Shown piece after piece: positions 10,901-61,805 of a DNA stretch of 64,000 nt. The stretch is from Siniperca chuatsi (lineage: Eukaryota > Chordata > Actinopteri > Centrarchiformes > Sinipercidae): positions 1,296,001-1,360,000 of the forward strand of contig NC_058062.1 in assembly GCF_020085105.1 (NCBI RefSeq), written 5' to 3'. How positions within the stretch are numbered: the stretch's first letter is position 1; each line of letters starts with the position of its first letter. The notes below the pieces were generated by a model. It did not search any database. It was not told where the DNA came from and was given only the letters and a program-made list of their open reading frames with translations. The position numbers and the translations under genes are program-made.

Positions 10901-13715
10901 TGGTTTCTGGTTGTACAGGTGCTCCACAGGTGTCTGGTTGTACAGGTGCTCCACAGGTGTCTGGTTGTACAGGTGCTCCACTGGTTTCTGGTGGTTTCTG
11001 GTTGTACAGGTGCTCCACAGGTGTCTGGTTGTACAGGTGCTCCACTGGTTTCTGGTGGTTTCTGGTTGTACAGGTGCTCCACAGGTGTCTGGTTGTACAG
11101 GTGCTCCACTGGTTTCTGGTGGTTTCTGGTTGTACAGGTGCTCCACAGGTGTCTGGTTCCTCCGCTGCCTCACTTGTGTCGCAGCAGTAAGACAGCAGCT
11201 TTTTACAGTCTGATCTTTGTTGGTCATTTAGAACCAAAATACTTCAGTGTCCTGATTATCTGATCAGCACGACTTTGCTCGCTGCTGTCCTCTATTTTTA
11301 TTGATTAGCTTAGTTTACTGATTGTTCAACAGGGCTGCAATAGGTCAAGCTGATAGTAAATGTTAAGAGCGCCATCTGCAGGTTCACAAGGCAAACTACA
11401 ACTCTGTTGTGTTTATAGACTGTACATTTTTAATTCAAACACGTCATTACAGCTCAAATATTACATTTTTCTCCACAGTCACGCGAAAGCTTACATTTTG
11501 AATAAAAAGTGGCAGCTGTAGTGGAGCCGCGGCCACAACGTGGACGTGCGCTCAAAAGCAAAACCACGGGGTTCGTCTGCTGCTATAACAGCCAGCGGGC
11601 GAATGCAGGCAGTGGAGCCTGGCGTGGTCTGACGGGGCCGTCCATGGGTGCGTTACAGTATTACGGGTGCAATGAAATTATTCAATGACATTAAACAGGC
11701 TAGTCATAAAGGCAAAGAGAAATAATTGTCGCCATGCAGTGTGTTTTGTCAGTAATCTCTTCGATCCTCCAGCAATGTGGAGAAACTGTAATATTCTTAT
11801 AATATTCCAGTAGTTTTAATGTTGTTGTCTGTCACATAGCCTCAATGTCTTTCTGGACCCGTTAGGATTTAAATGAGTTGTGGTTAACATCTGTCTTTCT
11901 CATTGAATTGACTACATTAACACCCTTTGATAGTCTGGGTTTAACCTTATTCAGCTATACAGCTCTAAAATCCTGCGTGTTTGCATGATTCTGCGTCCAT
12001 CGCATCTCGAGGTGAGCAGACCACTCGCACCGGATGTTGAACCTGGCTGCGGGTTTGATTTGCTTCATCCCAAAGGGGTGTCCACATACTTTTGACCATA
12101 TGTTTGTACTGTGGCTCCAAGCCAGCACATCAAATGTAAATATTGTTATTCTGTAGGAACCGACCTTGTGGCTCGAGAAAGCGTCCGATCCCAAGATGAT
12201 GTCCAGTTTAGGAAGCAGAAGCGAGATCCGGTGAGAGGCGCCCCCAGGTGAGGCCCAGCACGAGCACATCATGGAGGCCGTTAACTTCACAGCTGCGCCG
12301 GCAGTTCTCCAGACACTGTGGAGTCGTAGCGTTGTCGGACAGGATCACCTTTGCACCGCACCTCCCAGCCACCACACCTGGTAGACTCACACCTGCACCA
12401 AGCTGTGGAGAGACACCTCAGACTGTCCACAACTCTGTCGCAGCACGAGTTTCTCCAAGACGGCAGCTCAGATCCCAAACTGTTAAAGTGAAATGTGATT
12501 CTTCTCACCTCCAGCACTGTCTTGTCTCGCAGCTCGTCTCTTTGTGTCCACAGATACTGTGCCAGCACTACAGCACAGGGCCACACATACATACCATATT
12601 GTGGGTCGAGAACCTGAGGATCACAGTTAAACTGCAAGTTAAACTACAAAATAGTGAATAAAACATAACTAGCGTATTGGACATTTTAAGGATGTCTTGT
12701 AGGGCTGCACGACTTGGTTAAAAAAATATCAGGTTGCGATTATTTTGACAGGTATCACGATTACGATATGATTCACGATTAGTGGGAATTTTCACTTTTT
12801 CATTTGCACTGAAAAACATATTGAAATCATGATGATGTTACATTTGTTGGGGTCTGTACCAAACAAACATGTTTTCTTACATCTGGAGAACAGGATCTGC
12901 AGGCCGGGGCGTCTCTGCAGCACCATAGTACTTCATTTTAAAGCTGTTTGTCACACATTTTACCTTCATCACAAAATTGCAGCTTCCGCGATTTGGGTAT
13001 TGCACTTTTGCCATATTGCGATTTGATAATATTTCCATTAATTGTGCAGCCCTAATGTCTTGCATATCATACCACAAATGTCCAGAGTGGTTCGAGACAT
13101 TAGACAATTAACAAAAAGTTAGTGTCTTCTAAAGCTGGGCATCGACATCATCCATCATGCAGTATGTTGTTTTTTTAAACAAATACACCTTCAATCTGTT
13201 GCTTGTTTTAGCAGGTACAAACCACTTGACCCATGGTTCATTTAAATTAACAATATGTTAACTTAATGGTTATGGGCATGCCTGTTATCTAAGTTCAAAT
13301 TTTATATAAAGAAACACATCATTGTGCACAGGATGAATGCCGAATTGAGGGGAAGACTCTAACGTATCGTATACAGCCTCGGTAAGTTCTTCTAATGGGT
13401 GCATACCATTTATATATACATTGTTAACTTAAAATTCACATTTTTCAGGCGTTAGCCGCTTGATTCTATTACAGCACAACACTTCACCAAGACAAAAGCT
13501 AATTTATATCATAAGTTGAAATCAGTTTCACACAGGGGTACATAAACAACTGCTGTACTTTAAGTATAATACTTTATTCTAAAACTCAAACAAACCTCGG
13601 GTATGGTGACAGACAGAGACTCCTGTGTGTTTTTCTTGCTTTCTTCAAACGTGAAAACTTTGTAAGCTATGCTAGGTGTTTCTATGCTAGGTGTTTCGGC
13701 TTCACTGTGTTCCAT
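7955..13715 (-). CDS. METTL23: Methyltransferase-like protein 23, five coding exons
   Basis: A seven-beta-strand SAM-dependent methyltransferase of the METTL21-like group. The human protein is linked to histone H3 arginine methylation and to intellectual disability. Coding exons on the minus strand: 13715-13596 (40 codons, starts MEHSEAETPS), 12613-12509 (VLDPQYGMYVWPCAVVLAQ), 12402-12165, 8324-8240 (DFEDVLVTVAFLLRENPGAQ) and 8126-7955 (SADWSIEALLRRWKLSCVDV, ending VGL then TAA). Every junction has AG/GT sites and matching phase. The lengths sum to 720 nt, or 239 residues plus stop. The SAM motif VLELGAGVSLPG spans the exon 2/3 junction at about residues 73-84, and LTWG and DIILGSD follow. 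Exon 3 carries a +1 and a compensating -1 base that together create an in-frame TAA; I read these as consensus errors. Intron 3 is 3.8 kb and holds a 2.4-kb minisatellite. The gene is head to head with JMJD6, as in human. Confidence 0.92.
8750..11157. repeat. 2.4-kb minisatellite in METTL23 intron 3
   Basis: A tandem array of a basic 27-bp unit of the form ggttgtacaggtgctccact followed by ggtttct or ggtgtct. Variants include a 36-bp form with an added ggtggtttc and shorter forms lacking about 10 bases. Units differ mainly at tgt/ttt, aca/act and gtaca/gtgca positions, and mixed longer periods are visible, mainly after about 9890. The unit length is usually a multiple of three and contains no stop, so hundreds of codons stay open on both strands. 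This open reading has no coding meaning. Confidence 0.95.
12165..12402 (-). CDS. METTL23: METTL23 exon 3, with a compensated frame disturbance
   Basis: The reading frame runs from LGAGVSLPG to LTWGRLSPDLA and then meets a TAA if read literally. Shifting by one base after GATCTCGCT restores LLPKLDIILGSDAF. The frame must then shift back near TTTCTCGAGCC to give the expected FFEPQ before the donor. The exon length of 238 nt keeps the correct outgoing phase. The partial copy at 6858-7013 lacks the extra base at the first site (GATCTCGTTCTGCTTCC), which supports an insertion error here. Confidence 0.85.
12700..13054. mobile_element. hAT-type MITE with intact 8-bp target site duplication
   Basis: A 355-bp non-autonomous element in METTL23 intron 1. 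It begins TAGGGCTGCAC and ends GTGCAGCCCTA, giving 11-bp perfect terminal inverted repeats. It is flanked by the identical 8-mer ATGTCTTG at 12692-12699 and 13055-13062, which is the duplication size made by hAT transposases. There is no transposase frame inside. The intact duplication suggests a fairly young insertion. Confidence 0.92.
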
Positions 13716-14355
13716 TGTGCCGATTAATGCCCTCTAAAATTACATCGCCAACTATGATTCTGACTCTTTATCTTCTGATGAGAAATTCATACTAAACAAC
13801 CTCAATGATATTTATATTGAAATTATATCACTAGTAGCCATGCTTTTGTCTATTTCCGCATCGACCAAAACACAAGGAGGACGCTGTAACAGCCAATCAA
13901 ATCCACCTAAATGCCTGGCGGGAAGGCTTATGTTACTTTCCATCCAATCAACGGTTTGCCTTTGCAGACGCTGTGGCCAATGAGCTTTCTATTCTTGAAA
14001 CAGGGGCGGGCGCTATAGGTGTCAATCAGTTGCCTAAGCATTGTGTCGCCTGCCAGCCAGCCAGCCAGCTAGCAGGCTTCTCTTGTTAGCTTGTTTCTCA
14101 AACTGTATCGACCAGGCAGGTTTTAAAAGTGTTCTCACACTTGTTGGTATAGACCTGAGGACGTGTTTAACACATTACCCGACTTGTGGGTTTGTTGTCT
14201 AATCAAATAAATAAGGTGAGACTGTCGGGAACAGCGCAGCTAGCCGGGTATCAGTGCAGGCTAGTGAATGCGTTTTTGTAGTAGACCCAGGTTAGCTCGA
14301 TAGCTAGCTGAGCAGCGATAACGCACACATTTTCTCTTTAAAGCCAGGAGGAGGA
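13716..14355. promoter_or_regulatory. Shared METTL23/JMJD6 divergent promoter region
   Basis: About 640 bp separate the two start codons, which point away from each other. It contains CCAAT boxes (ccaatca near 13893 and 13944, ccaatga near 13977), a GC box ggggcggg at about 14003-14010 and no clear TATA box. This is typical of a housekeeping bidirectional promoter using NF-Y and Sp1. The two 5' UTRs must lie within it. Transcription starts are inferred, not seen. Confidence 0.7.
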
Positions 14356-30322
<15,967 letters not shown>

Positions 30323-33085
30323 CCTCCAGCCTCCACCCGCCTCCCAGCGGTGGCTCCTTCACCCGCCAACACTGAAACAACTGCTTCTAGTCTAGTTTGC
30401 CTAAATGTTTGAATCCCCGAATGAAGCGAGTTGTAGGTTGAGGAGGAGGATCCACGGGGGGCGTGGGCCTGCTGGAGACCCGCCACCACTGTGCTTTTCA
30501 ACACCAATCAATATCTGTTTGTCTCTGTAGCTTCTGTAGTGTGAGGACATGGAGACGGGGGTCTCTGAGCTGCTTTCTGATGCGAGCTTGCTGAGAAACA
30601 ATTTTTGAGGCTCGTGACACATTCGGCCACCAGAAGAGTTGAAAACAAACGGTTTGGGCGTCTCGTTTCGCGTAGGTCGCTACAGCAGTGCAGGCGCTTG
30701 TGTTGTCAGATCTGGACAGGATTACCAGCACTAACAGCCACATTTCTGTACGCTTACACAATAGAAAACCAAACACCTGGGCCTCGAGTTTCACAGGTGG
30801 AAAGAAATAAATAAGTGGTTAATAGCGTTCTGCAGCGTGGTGACTCCTCACAGGGCGAGCCGGTGAACTACTGTAGCTTGCGAGCTAACGCGAACATGCT
30901 AGCGCTAATCAGTCACAACAGCTCTCTGAGCTTCTTACTATTTTCTCTGTGCTGTCTCGTTACCGCCTGTTTTGCGCCTACTGCTGTGAAGCCAGAGGCC
31001 CTGGTCTTCTTTAGGAGTCTGCGCCAAATGTTACGTCTGCAGAAAACTCCAATCGTTGGGAGTCGTGTCGTCTCCTCTACCTGCTTTGGTGATTTGACTT
31101 CACGCTTGAATTTAAGGCGTCACTTTAGTTAGCTGGCCCTTATGAAATTAAACAGTTAAAGGCAACACACACATTTCAGTGTGGCGGATAGGTAGGTGTG
31201 TTTTAGATTGCATCAAATACAGGAGACTGTTGTGTTAAAGCAGCAGCTCGGCCTTCGGGAGGAAAAAACTGCTTCAGTGGAGTTTGTGTTCTCAGGTGGA
31301 GGTGGAGGTGGAGTTTCAGCAGCAAAGTCGCCACCGTTTCTGTTGGTGTTGTGCCTGTTTCGTGCCTCATGCTGCAGACTGTCCAGAGGTGCAGTAGGCT
31401 TCCAAATGTTGAGTCATATTGATTTTCCTGGCAGTCAAAGTAAAAGACAGCAGAGGGCACTACATCTACCAGAATGCACTGCTGCAGTTTTAGCTCCCGT
31501 GGATGAGGAGACGTGATGAAGAGCTGGCGTGTTGCAGAGTTTATTAGCATTTATTCAGGTTCTGCATCTTGCTGAGTAACAGCTGAGCTTTCAGTTGGTT
31601 GTCGGAGACTGCAGCTGATTAATATTTTTATCATTGATTAATCTGCCGATCAGAGCTGAAACGTTAGTCGATCGGTCGACCAACTTGAAAGTTAATCGGC
31701 AGCGGTTTTATTCACGATTAATCGGTTGAGTCATTTTTAAAGCAAATAAATCTGTCTCCAGCTTTTTAAATGTATATTTCTGGTTTTTTATATTTTGGTT
31801 TTCTTCATTTTCCGTGATAATAAACTGAATATTTTAGTGTTTTTGTCGGTCGAACAAAACTAGACGTCTGAAGACGCCATCTTGGCCTCTGGGGACTCGT
31901 GATGGACGTTTCTTTTACAGTTGCTGACATTTTAAAGACCGTTGACTTCCAACTAAACTACCAGAAGTACCGGTGCTTTTATCGCAGGAAAGAAAGGTTG
32001 TGGAGTGGCTCGGATAATACATTTGGTGAATTATCCAATTATAAAATAATCAAACCACCAGCCTGAGACAGCAGCAACACCTGAACACCACCTGCTGAGA
32101 GTGAGAGATCATGAAAACTAGCAGATAGATAGATAGATGATAATAATAATAGCTAAAAGTGCTGATATATGGCTTCTGTCACATAAACTTAACCGAAGCT
32201 ACTGAAAAACAGAAAGCAAGGAGACGCAGCCTAAACACGGAGAATTCCTATGTTTTGTTTGAATAAAAACATATTGCAACAATATTTTTACGTAATTCAA
32301 AAATCCAGTTCAAAATCAATTCAGTAAAACATATTTGAAATATGACGGGTTGGTGTGGACTTGGGAACCACCGTTACAAACCGTCAATCCAGAAAATATT
32401 CCCAGATTCCTTTGATTAATCGTTCTTTATAACGTCAGAAAACAAACGGCCATCTCTTTCCCTCTTCAGAGGCCTCGTGTCCGACCGAAATATTCAGTTT
32501 ACAACAGAAAATCCCCACAATGTGGCATTTCTGCTTAACGAACGCACTTAAATAATGAATCGTTATCAAAATGGCTGCCGATTGATTTTCGGTCGATCCG
32601 CTCCTCGGGTCAGCGCTGGCGTCGAAGCTTTGTGCGGCTTTTCGAAGAACTCCAGGCTCCTTAAATCGCTGAATATCCGTGCAGTTCGTGCGAATCTGTG
32701 GCTTTAGACTGAAGTGCCTATAAAGAAGTGACGTTTGCTGTCGGTGCGACTGACTGTTTCTGTGTTTTTAGCTGTCGTTAAACTAACCGAAAGGCGCTGT
32801 GTCGGTCACACGGTGCCTCCCCACGTCGCGCGGACTGATCTGGGACGAGCTTTAGGGTGGATGTTGATGTTAAATGTTGATGAAGTGAATCTGAGGAGCC
32901 TCTTCGCACTCAGATCCCGATGTGATCGATTTTCATTTTGTTCGTCAATAAAATCTTTTCTATGACTCAAAGCATGTTTGTCTAATCAATCCTTACGCTT
33001 TCATTTCAGCCTTTTTTTTAATTTAAACCAGAGCGATGTTGAATTTACTGTAACGAGGCTGTCACAAACACCTGTGACCTGTTTT

Positions 33086-33314
33086 TAGGGCTGAAACTAA
33101 CCATCGATTTCATTATCGATCAATCTGCCGGTTTAGTATTGGGATTCATCGTTTAGTTCAACCCGACGTCCAAAGATATTCAGTTCGTTGTGATGTTTGA
33201 CAAAGAAAAGCAGCAAATCCTCACGTGAGCGAAGCTGAAACCAGAGAATTATTATTATTATTATTATATTATTATCAAAATCGATCGATTAATCGCCTAA
33301 TTGTTGCTGCTCTA
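33086..33314. mobile_element. hAT-type MITE with 8-bp target site duplication
   Basis: A 229-bp element starting TAGGGCTGAAACTAAC and ending GTTGCTGCTCTA. It has imperfect inverted termini related to the TAGGGCTGCA family at 12700. The 8-mer CCTGTTTT flanks it on both sides (33078-33085 and 33315-33322). The interior has the cgattaatcg-type palindromic motifs usual in this family and an ATT microsatellite at about 33248. Confidence 0.88.
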
Positions 33315-33902
33315 CCTGTTTTATATATAAAAGTGTTTGGTTTATTAGAAATATTTACTGTAACACTGTGGAAGTCAGAAACAGGGAATGATTAAAATAC
33401 TAATAGTTATCCCAGAATTAAAACTTTTGATTATTGATAAATTGTCATTTCTTTGAAGCACAAATGCGAAATATTCTGTGGTTCCAGCTCAAACGGGATG
33501 TCTTTTCTATATCGAGACGTTTGAACACGTAATAATTATAGCAGTTTTTCACTGCTGTCTGGCATTTTATAGACAAATCGATCAACTGAGAACAGTTGGC
33601 AGATCAATATAATGAAAATAATCACGAGTGAATTTTTCTTCGCTTAACGTCTCAGTATTAGAGCTGCAGCTAAGTTGTTTTAACTTAAGTCATAATGTTT
33701 GTTTTTTTTATTTGAAACATGAAATGTGTTTGTTTCCAAAAAGTCAGTTCAAGGAAAACAATTATAAAGATCAATACTTTTAATCTAAAACGTTAAACGT
33801 CTTCATCTTTCCATCGTTCAGTCCTGTTGACGGGTTTATTTGCAGCTGTCGCCATTTTGAGTCTTGGCGGTAGGATAAAGTCCATTTTTCTTCCTTCTTG
33901 TA

Positions 33903-34110
33903 GTCTGAAGACGATGCTGATTCTTTTCTCCATCGATCGATCGATCGTTCGGTTTGTTGTTGATGTCGTCGTGTCCGACCGACAGTCCGAAGCTCGACGT
34001 TATTAACAAACATCACAGTTATTACAGTCGTTCAGAGGAAAAGCAGCAGATCTGCACATCTGAGGAGCTGCAGCCAGGAAGTGATTTACAGGAGAAACGA
34101 CTCCAAACGT
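33903..34110 (+). repeat. GATC-core dispersed repeat, copy 1
   Basis: It contains gattcttttctccatcgatc with a run of GATC, then gtcgtgtccgaccgacagtc and gttcagaggaaaagcagcag. The same sequence occurs reversed at about 40490-40760 and forward at 54320-54550. The core ATCGATCGATCGATCG is self-complementary. Confidence 0.85.
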
Positions 34111-34209
34111 TGATTTTCTGTCAGTCGACTGATCGATTGATCGATTCAGCTGAACTTGTATAAACTGTTGGAGTTTAATTTATAATAAAACTTATTTTAT
34201 AAACTCTTC

Positions 34210-34420
34210 ATGTGTTTAATCTGTAAAAAATCTTACTGTGTAAAGTAACTAAAGCTGTCAGATAAATGCAGTGAAGTAAAAAAAAAAAAGTCCAGTATTT
34301 CCCTCTGAAGCGGAGTGGAAGCAGAAAGTAGCATGAAAAGATAAAACTCAAGTAAAGTACAAGTACCTCAGACTTGTACTGAAGTGCAGTACTTGAGTAA
34401 ATGTAGTTACTTTCCACCAA
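34210..34420 (-). repeat. TACTTTTACT-type interspersed repeat fragment
   Basis: On the minus strand it reads gtggaaagtaactacattta, then ctcaagtactgcacttcagt and on to gctttagttactttacacag. This is a frequent noncoding repeat of percomorph fish. Related pieces are at 45260-45410, 50590-50700, 54570-54710, 55400-55915 and 62500-62900. Confidence 0.6.
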
Positions 34421-34734
34421 TGATCAGCTTGACAAAACATTTGTGTCCGTAGATTATTATTTTTTTAATATTCTGGCATCGCTCAAAAAAACCCCACACA
34501 TTTTATTCTGACATCTAAACTGGCAGCACATTTATATCCTGTAAGGGCTTTTATTTTGAAGCGCACCCGGAAGTGTGGTCGCCCCTCACCGCGTGTACCT
34601 TTGTGTGGTCAGCTGGGTTAGATTGTGTTGGGAGGAGGGAGGCAGCTCAGTGTGTGTGTTGATCAGGCTGCAGTCACACACCTGAAAACACACTTTTAAC
34701 TTTTTAAACTTTTTTCATTCACAAAACCTCCATC

Positions 34735-58929
<24,195 letters not shown>

Positions 58930-59210
58930 TCAACCTCAGCAGACACACAGTGTGTTAGGAAGGACATGGTAAGGAGATATTTCTGTTAAATAACCTCCCA
59001 ATAACACCCAGACCTCCAGTCCTCTCCCTACATCTTCCCCAACACCTCACAAGTACGGATCGACTGATAGTGGATTTATGTCCAAAACCAAAAATAACCC
59101 TTTTGTCTGTCGAGAAATTGTATGTGTTTGTCACAACCCTCATTTTATTTTAATTATATTGATATACAAGTTATTTACAATGGGGAATGTAAATAACCAG
59201 ATGAATGTAC

Positions 59211-59216
59211 AATAAA
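59211..59216 (+). terminator. Candidate MXRA7 poly(A) signal
   Basis: AATAAA lies about 280 bases after the stop at 58929, followed by a T/G-bearing stretch (gtgttccg). Confidence 0.5.
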
Positions 59217-59499
59217 GTGTTCCGAAAACAAACGAAAGCTTTTAACAATGAAACACTGGATTCGTCAGTGTGCGGTTTTTGTTGCTATGATCTGGGCGTC
59301 ATATTTTTTTACAAAAACGTAATTAGCTAATAGAAGTTAGTTTTATTTGAAAGTAACTTTTCAGAGACAGTCGTCAGTCACTTTCTCTTTAATTTGTACA
59401 TTGTGAACAGAGAACGAATACAGAAAATAATAAAATATCTCATCATTAAAGAATGACAGAAACTAATCGAACAGAGACTCAGACATAAATGCTGCATAG

Positions 59500-59870
59500 T
59501 TAAAGGAATAGTTCAAAACTCTCTTATTCTCTTTCTCTGAGAGTGAGACGATCAGATGGATATCACTGTCGTGTCTGTGTGTTAAGTTCGGAGTCCGGAC
59601 GTTGTTAGCTTAGCTTAGCATAAAGACTGGAAACAGCTTGCCTGGCTCTGCCCAAAGTTCAAAAATACACCTGCGAACACCTCTAAAGCTCACTGATTAA
59701 CACTTTGTGTCTCTGTCTGTGCACGAACAGTAATATAAAAACCATAGTTTCTGGTTTTAAGGGGAGTTATGTGTTGGAGCTTTTTCAGGCTAGTTCCCCC
59801 TGCCTTGACTCTTTATGCTAAGCTAGGTTAACGACGTCTTGGATCCCGCTCAGTACTGAATGCCAAGTCT
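59500..59870. repeat. Interspersed repeat with the ttagcttagcataaagactg motif
   Basis: A noncoding segment that includes gttagcttagcttagcataa, agactggaaacagcttgcct and ggctctgcccaaagttc. I recognise it as one of the most common percomorph interspersed repeats. A possible fragment is near 47325-47400. Confidence 0.55.
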
Positions 59871-59975
59871 CACCAGAGGAAACTAATAGAACAGGCATTT
59901 AATTTCACCATTTTCGGGTTTTTGGTTTTTTTTAAACCTAAAAGTATTCATTATTCATTAAAAACGATATTTTCG

Positions 59976-60095
59976 GCGCACCCGGTGGTTTATGGTTGAA
60001 GGCACTGACCGTAAACCACAACCTACCTGGTTTGAACTCGGCCAGGGACCTTTTATTGCATGTCTCCTTCATTTCCTGTCAACTCACCGCTATCG
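59976..60095 (+). mobile_element. tRNA-derived SINE fragment
   Basis: It starts gcgcacccggtggtttatgg with an A-box-like tggttgaaggc, has a B-box-like ggtttgaactc, and continues ggccagggaccttttattgc and atgtctccttcatttcctgt. This layout matches a common teleost SINE. Confidence 0.65.
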
Positions 60096-60569
60096 TTGAA
60101 GAAAAACGTACTTTCGTTTACCTGATGAGTCTGCTTACCACACAGACATGAGATTGATATCCACCTTCTTGTCGCATTATATAAGTGTAGTTCCCAAAAT
60201 GTTCCTTATTCGTTTAAGTACTACTCGTACTATTCTTTTTATGTTCTATCAAATCAGTACTTTTCCTTAATCATGTAGTTTGGAAACAAAAGCTCCTGGC
60301 CGCATTTCCTGGATCAACCACATTGATGATGGGGTTTATTGGCACACCACAGATTCATCAGTAGAGGTTGAATATCTGCTCATAAATATCCATAAATAAA
60401 TAATCAGTCTATCCCTACTCATTAGTCCACCAGTCCTCCCTGTGACGCCTTCACTGACCTCCCCCTTCAGTCGTCCTGAATCATCCTTTGACTCTCATGC
60501 TTTCATCTGGAGCCATATAACTGGGTCACATGGTTCATCTGTCTACACAGAGACAACCAGCGGTTACAC

Positions 60570-61805
60570 CAGCGGTACTGCAGTATGTTACGGTACAGTG
60601 CAGCGGTACTGCAGTATGTTACGGTACAGTCCAGCGGTACTGTAGTATGTCACGGTACAGTCCAGCGGTACTGCAGTATGTTACGTTAGTGGTACTGTAG
60701 TATGTTACGGTACAGTCCAGCGGTACTGCAGTATGTTACGGTACAGTCCAGCGGTACTGCAGTATGTTACGTTAGCGGTACTGTAGTATGTTACGGTACA
60801 GTCCAGCGGTACTGCAGTATGTTACGTTAGCGGTACTGTAGTATGTTACGGTACAGTCCAGCGGTACTGCAGTATGTTACGGTACAGTCCAGCGGTACTG
60901 CAGTATGTTACGTTAGCGGTACTGCAGTATGTTACGGTACAGTCCAGCGGTACTGCAGTATGTTACGGTACAGTCCAGCGGTACTGCAGTATGTCACGGT
61001 ACAGTCCAGCGGTACTGCAGTATGTTACGTTAGCGGTACTGTAGTATGTTACGGTACAGTCCAGCGGTACTGTAGTATGTTACGGTACAGTCCAGCGGTA
61101 CTGTAGTATGTTACAGTCCAGTCCAGCGGTACTGTAGTATGTCACAGTACAGTCCAGCGGTTACACTGCAGTATGTCACAGTACAGTCCAGCGGTACTGC
61201 AGTATGTCACAGTACAGTCCAGCGGTACTGCAGTATGTTACGGTACAGTCCAGCGGTTACACTGCAGTATGTTACGGTACAGTCCAGCGGTTACACTGCA
61301 GTATGTTACGGTACAGTGCAGCGGTACTGCAGTATGTCACAGTACAGTCCAGCGGTTACACTGCAGTATGTCACAGTACAGTCCAGCGGTTACACTGCAG
61401 TATGTCACAGTACAGTCCAGCGGTACTGCAGTATGTTACGTTAGCGGTACTGCAGTATGTTACGGTACAGTCCAGCGGTACTGCAGTATGTTACGGTACA
61501 GTGCAGCGGTACTGCAGTATGTCACAGTACAGTCCAGCGGTACTGCAGTATGTTACGGTACAGTGCAGCGGTACTGCAGTATGTGACAGTACAGTGCAGC
61601 GGTACTGCAGTATGTTACGGTACAGTGCAGCGGTACTGCAGTATGTGACAGTACAGTGCAGCGGTACTGCAGTATGTTACGGTACAGTGCAGCGGTACTG
61701 CAGTATGTGACAGTACAGTGCAGCGGTACTGCAGTATGTGACAGTCCAGTCCAGCGGTACTGCAGTATGTTACGGTACAGTGCAGCGGTACTGCAGTATG
61801 TGACA
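60570..61805. repeat. Minisatellite with a 31-bp unit
   Basis: About 40 units of ggtactgcagtatgttacgg followed by tacagtccagc, with variants cacagtacag, gttacactgcag and a 20-bp short form tgttacgttagcggtactg. Unit types are grouped: short forms lie mostly in the first third, gttacac forms around 61150-61400, and tgacagtacagtgcag forms at the end. This suggests local amplification. Open frames inside are artefacts. Confidence 0.95.

Larger units (their letters stand above)
30323..34734. other. JMJD6 3' UTR and JMJD6-MXRA7 intergenic region
   Basis: Poly(A) candidates AATAAA are at 30806-30811 and 32947-32952. The region holds a MITE at 33086-33314, a related degenerate sequence near 31640-31760, a GATA tract near 32127, and two dispersed repeat pieces at about 33903-34110 and 34210-34420. 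The last 150 bp before 34735 hold the MXRA7 5' UTR and promoter, with no clear TATA box. No additional coding exon is recognised. Confidence 0.55.

Noticed and set aside
8750-11157. CRISPR-like array of short repeats
   Set aside because: Repeats are contiguous tandem units with no unique spacers, and the genome is vertebrate.
8607-11263. Open frames of up to 868 codons on both strands
   Set aside because: They are wholly made of a 27-bp minisatellite inside METTL23 intron 3, open in several frames at once because the unit has no stop and is mostly a multiple of three long.
12248-12661. Plus-strand 137-codon frame
   Set aside because: Antisense to METTL23 exons 2 and 3, whose splice phases and conserved residues are clear on the minus strand.
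60442-61710. Repeated SGTAVCYGTVQRYCSM-like frames
   Set aside because: Translation of the 31-bp minisatellite in shifting frames.
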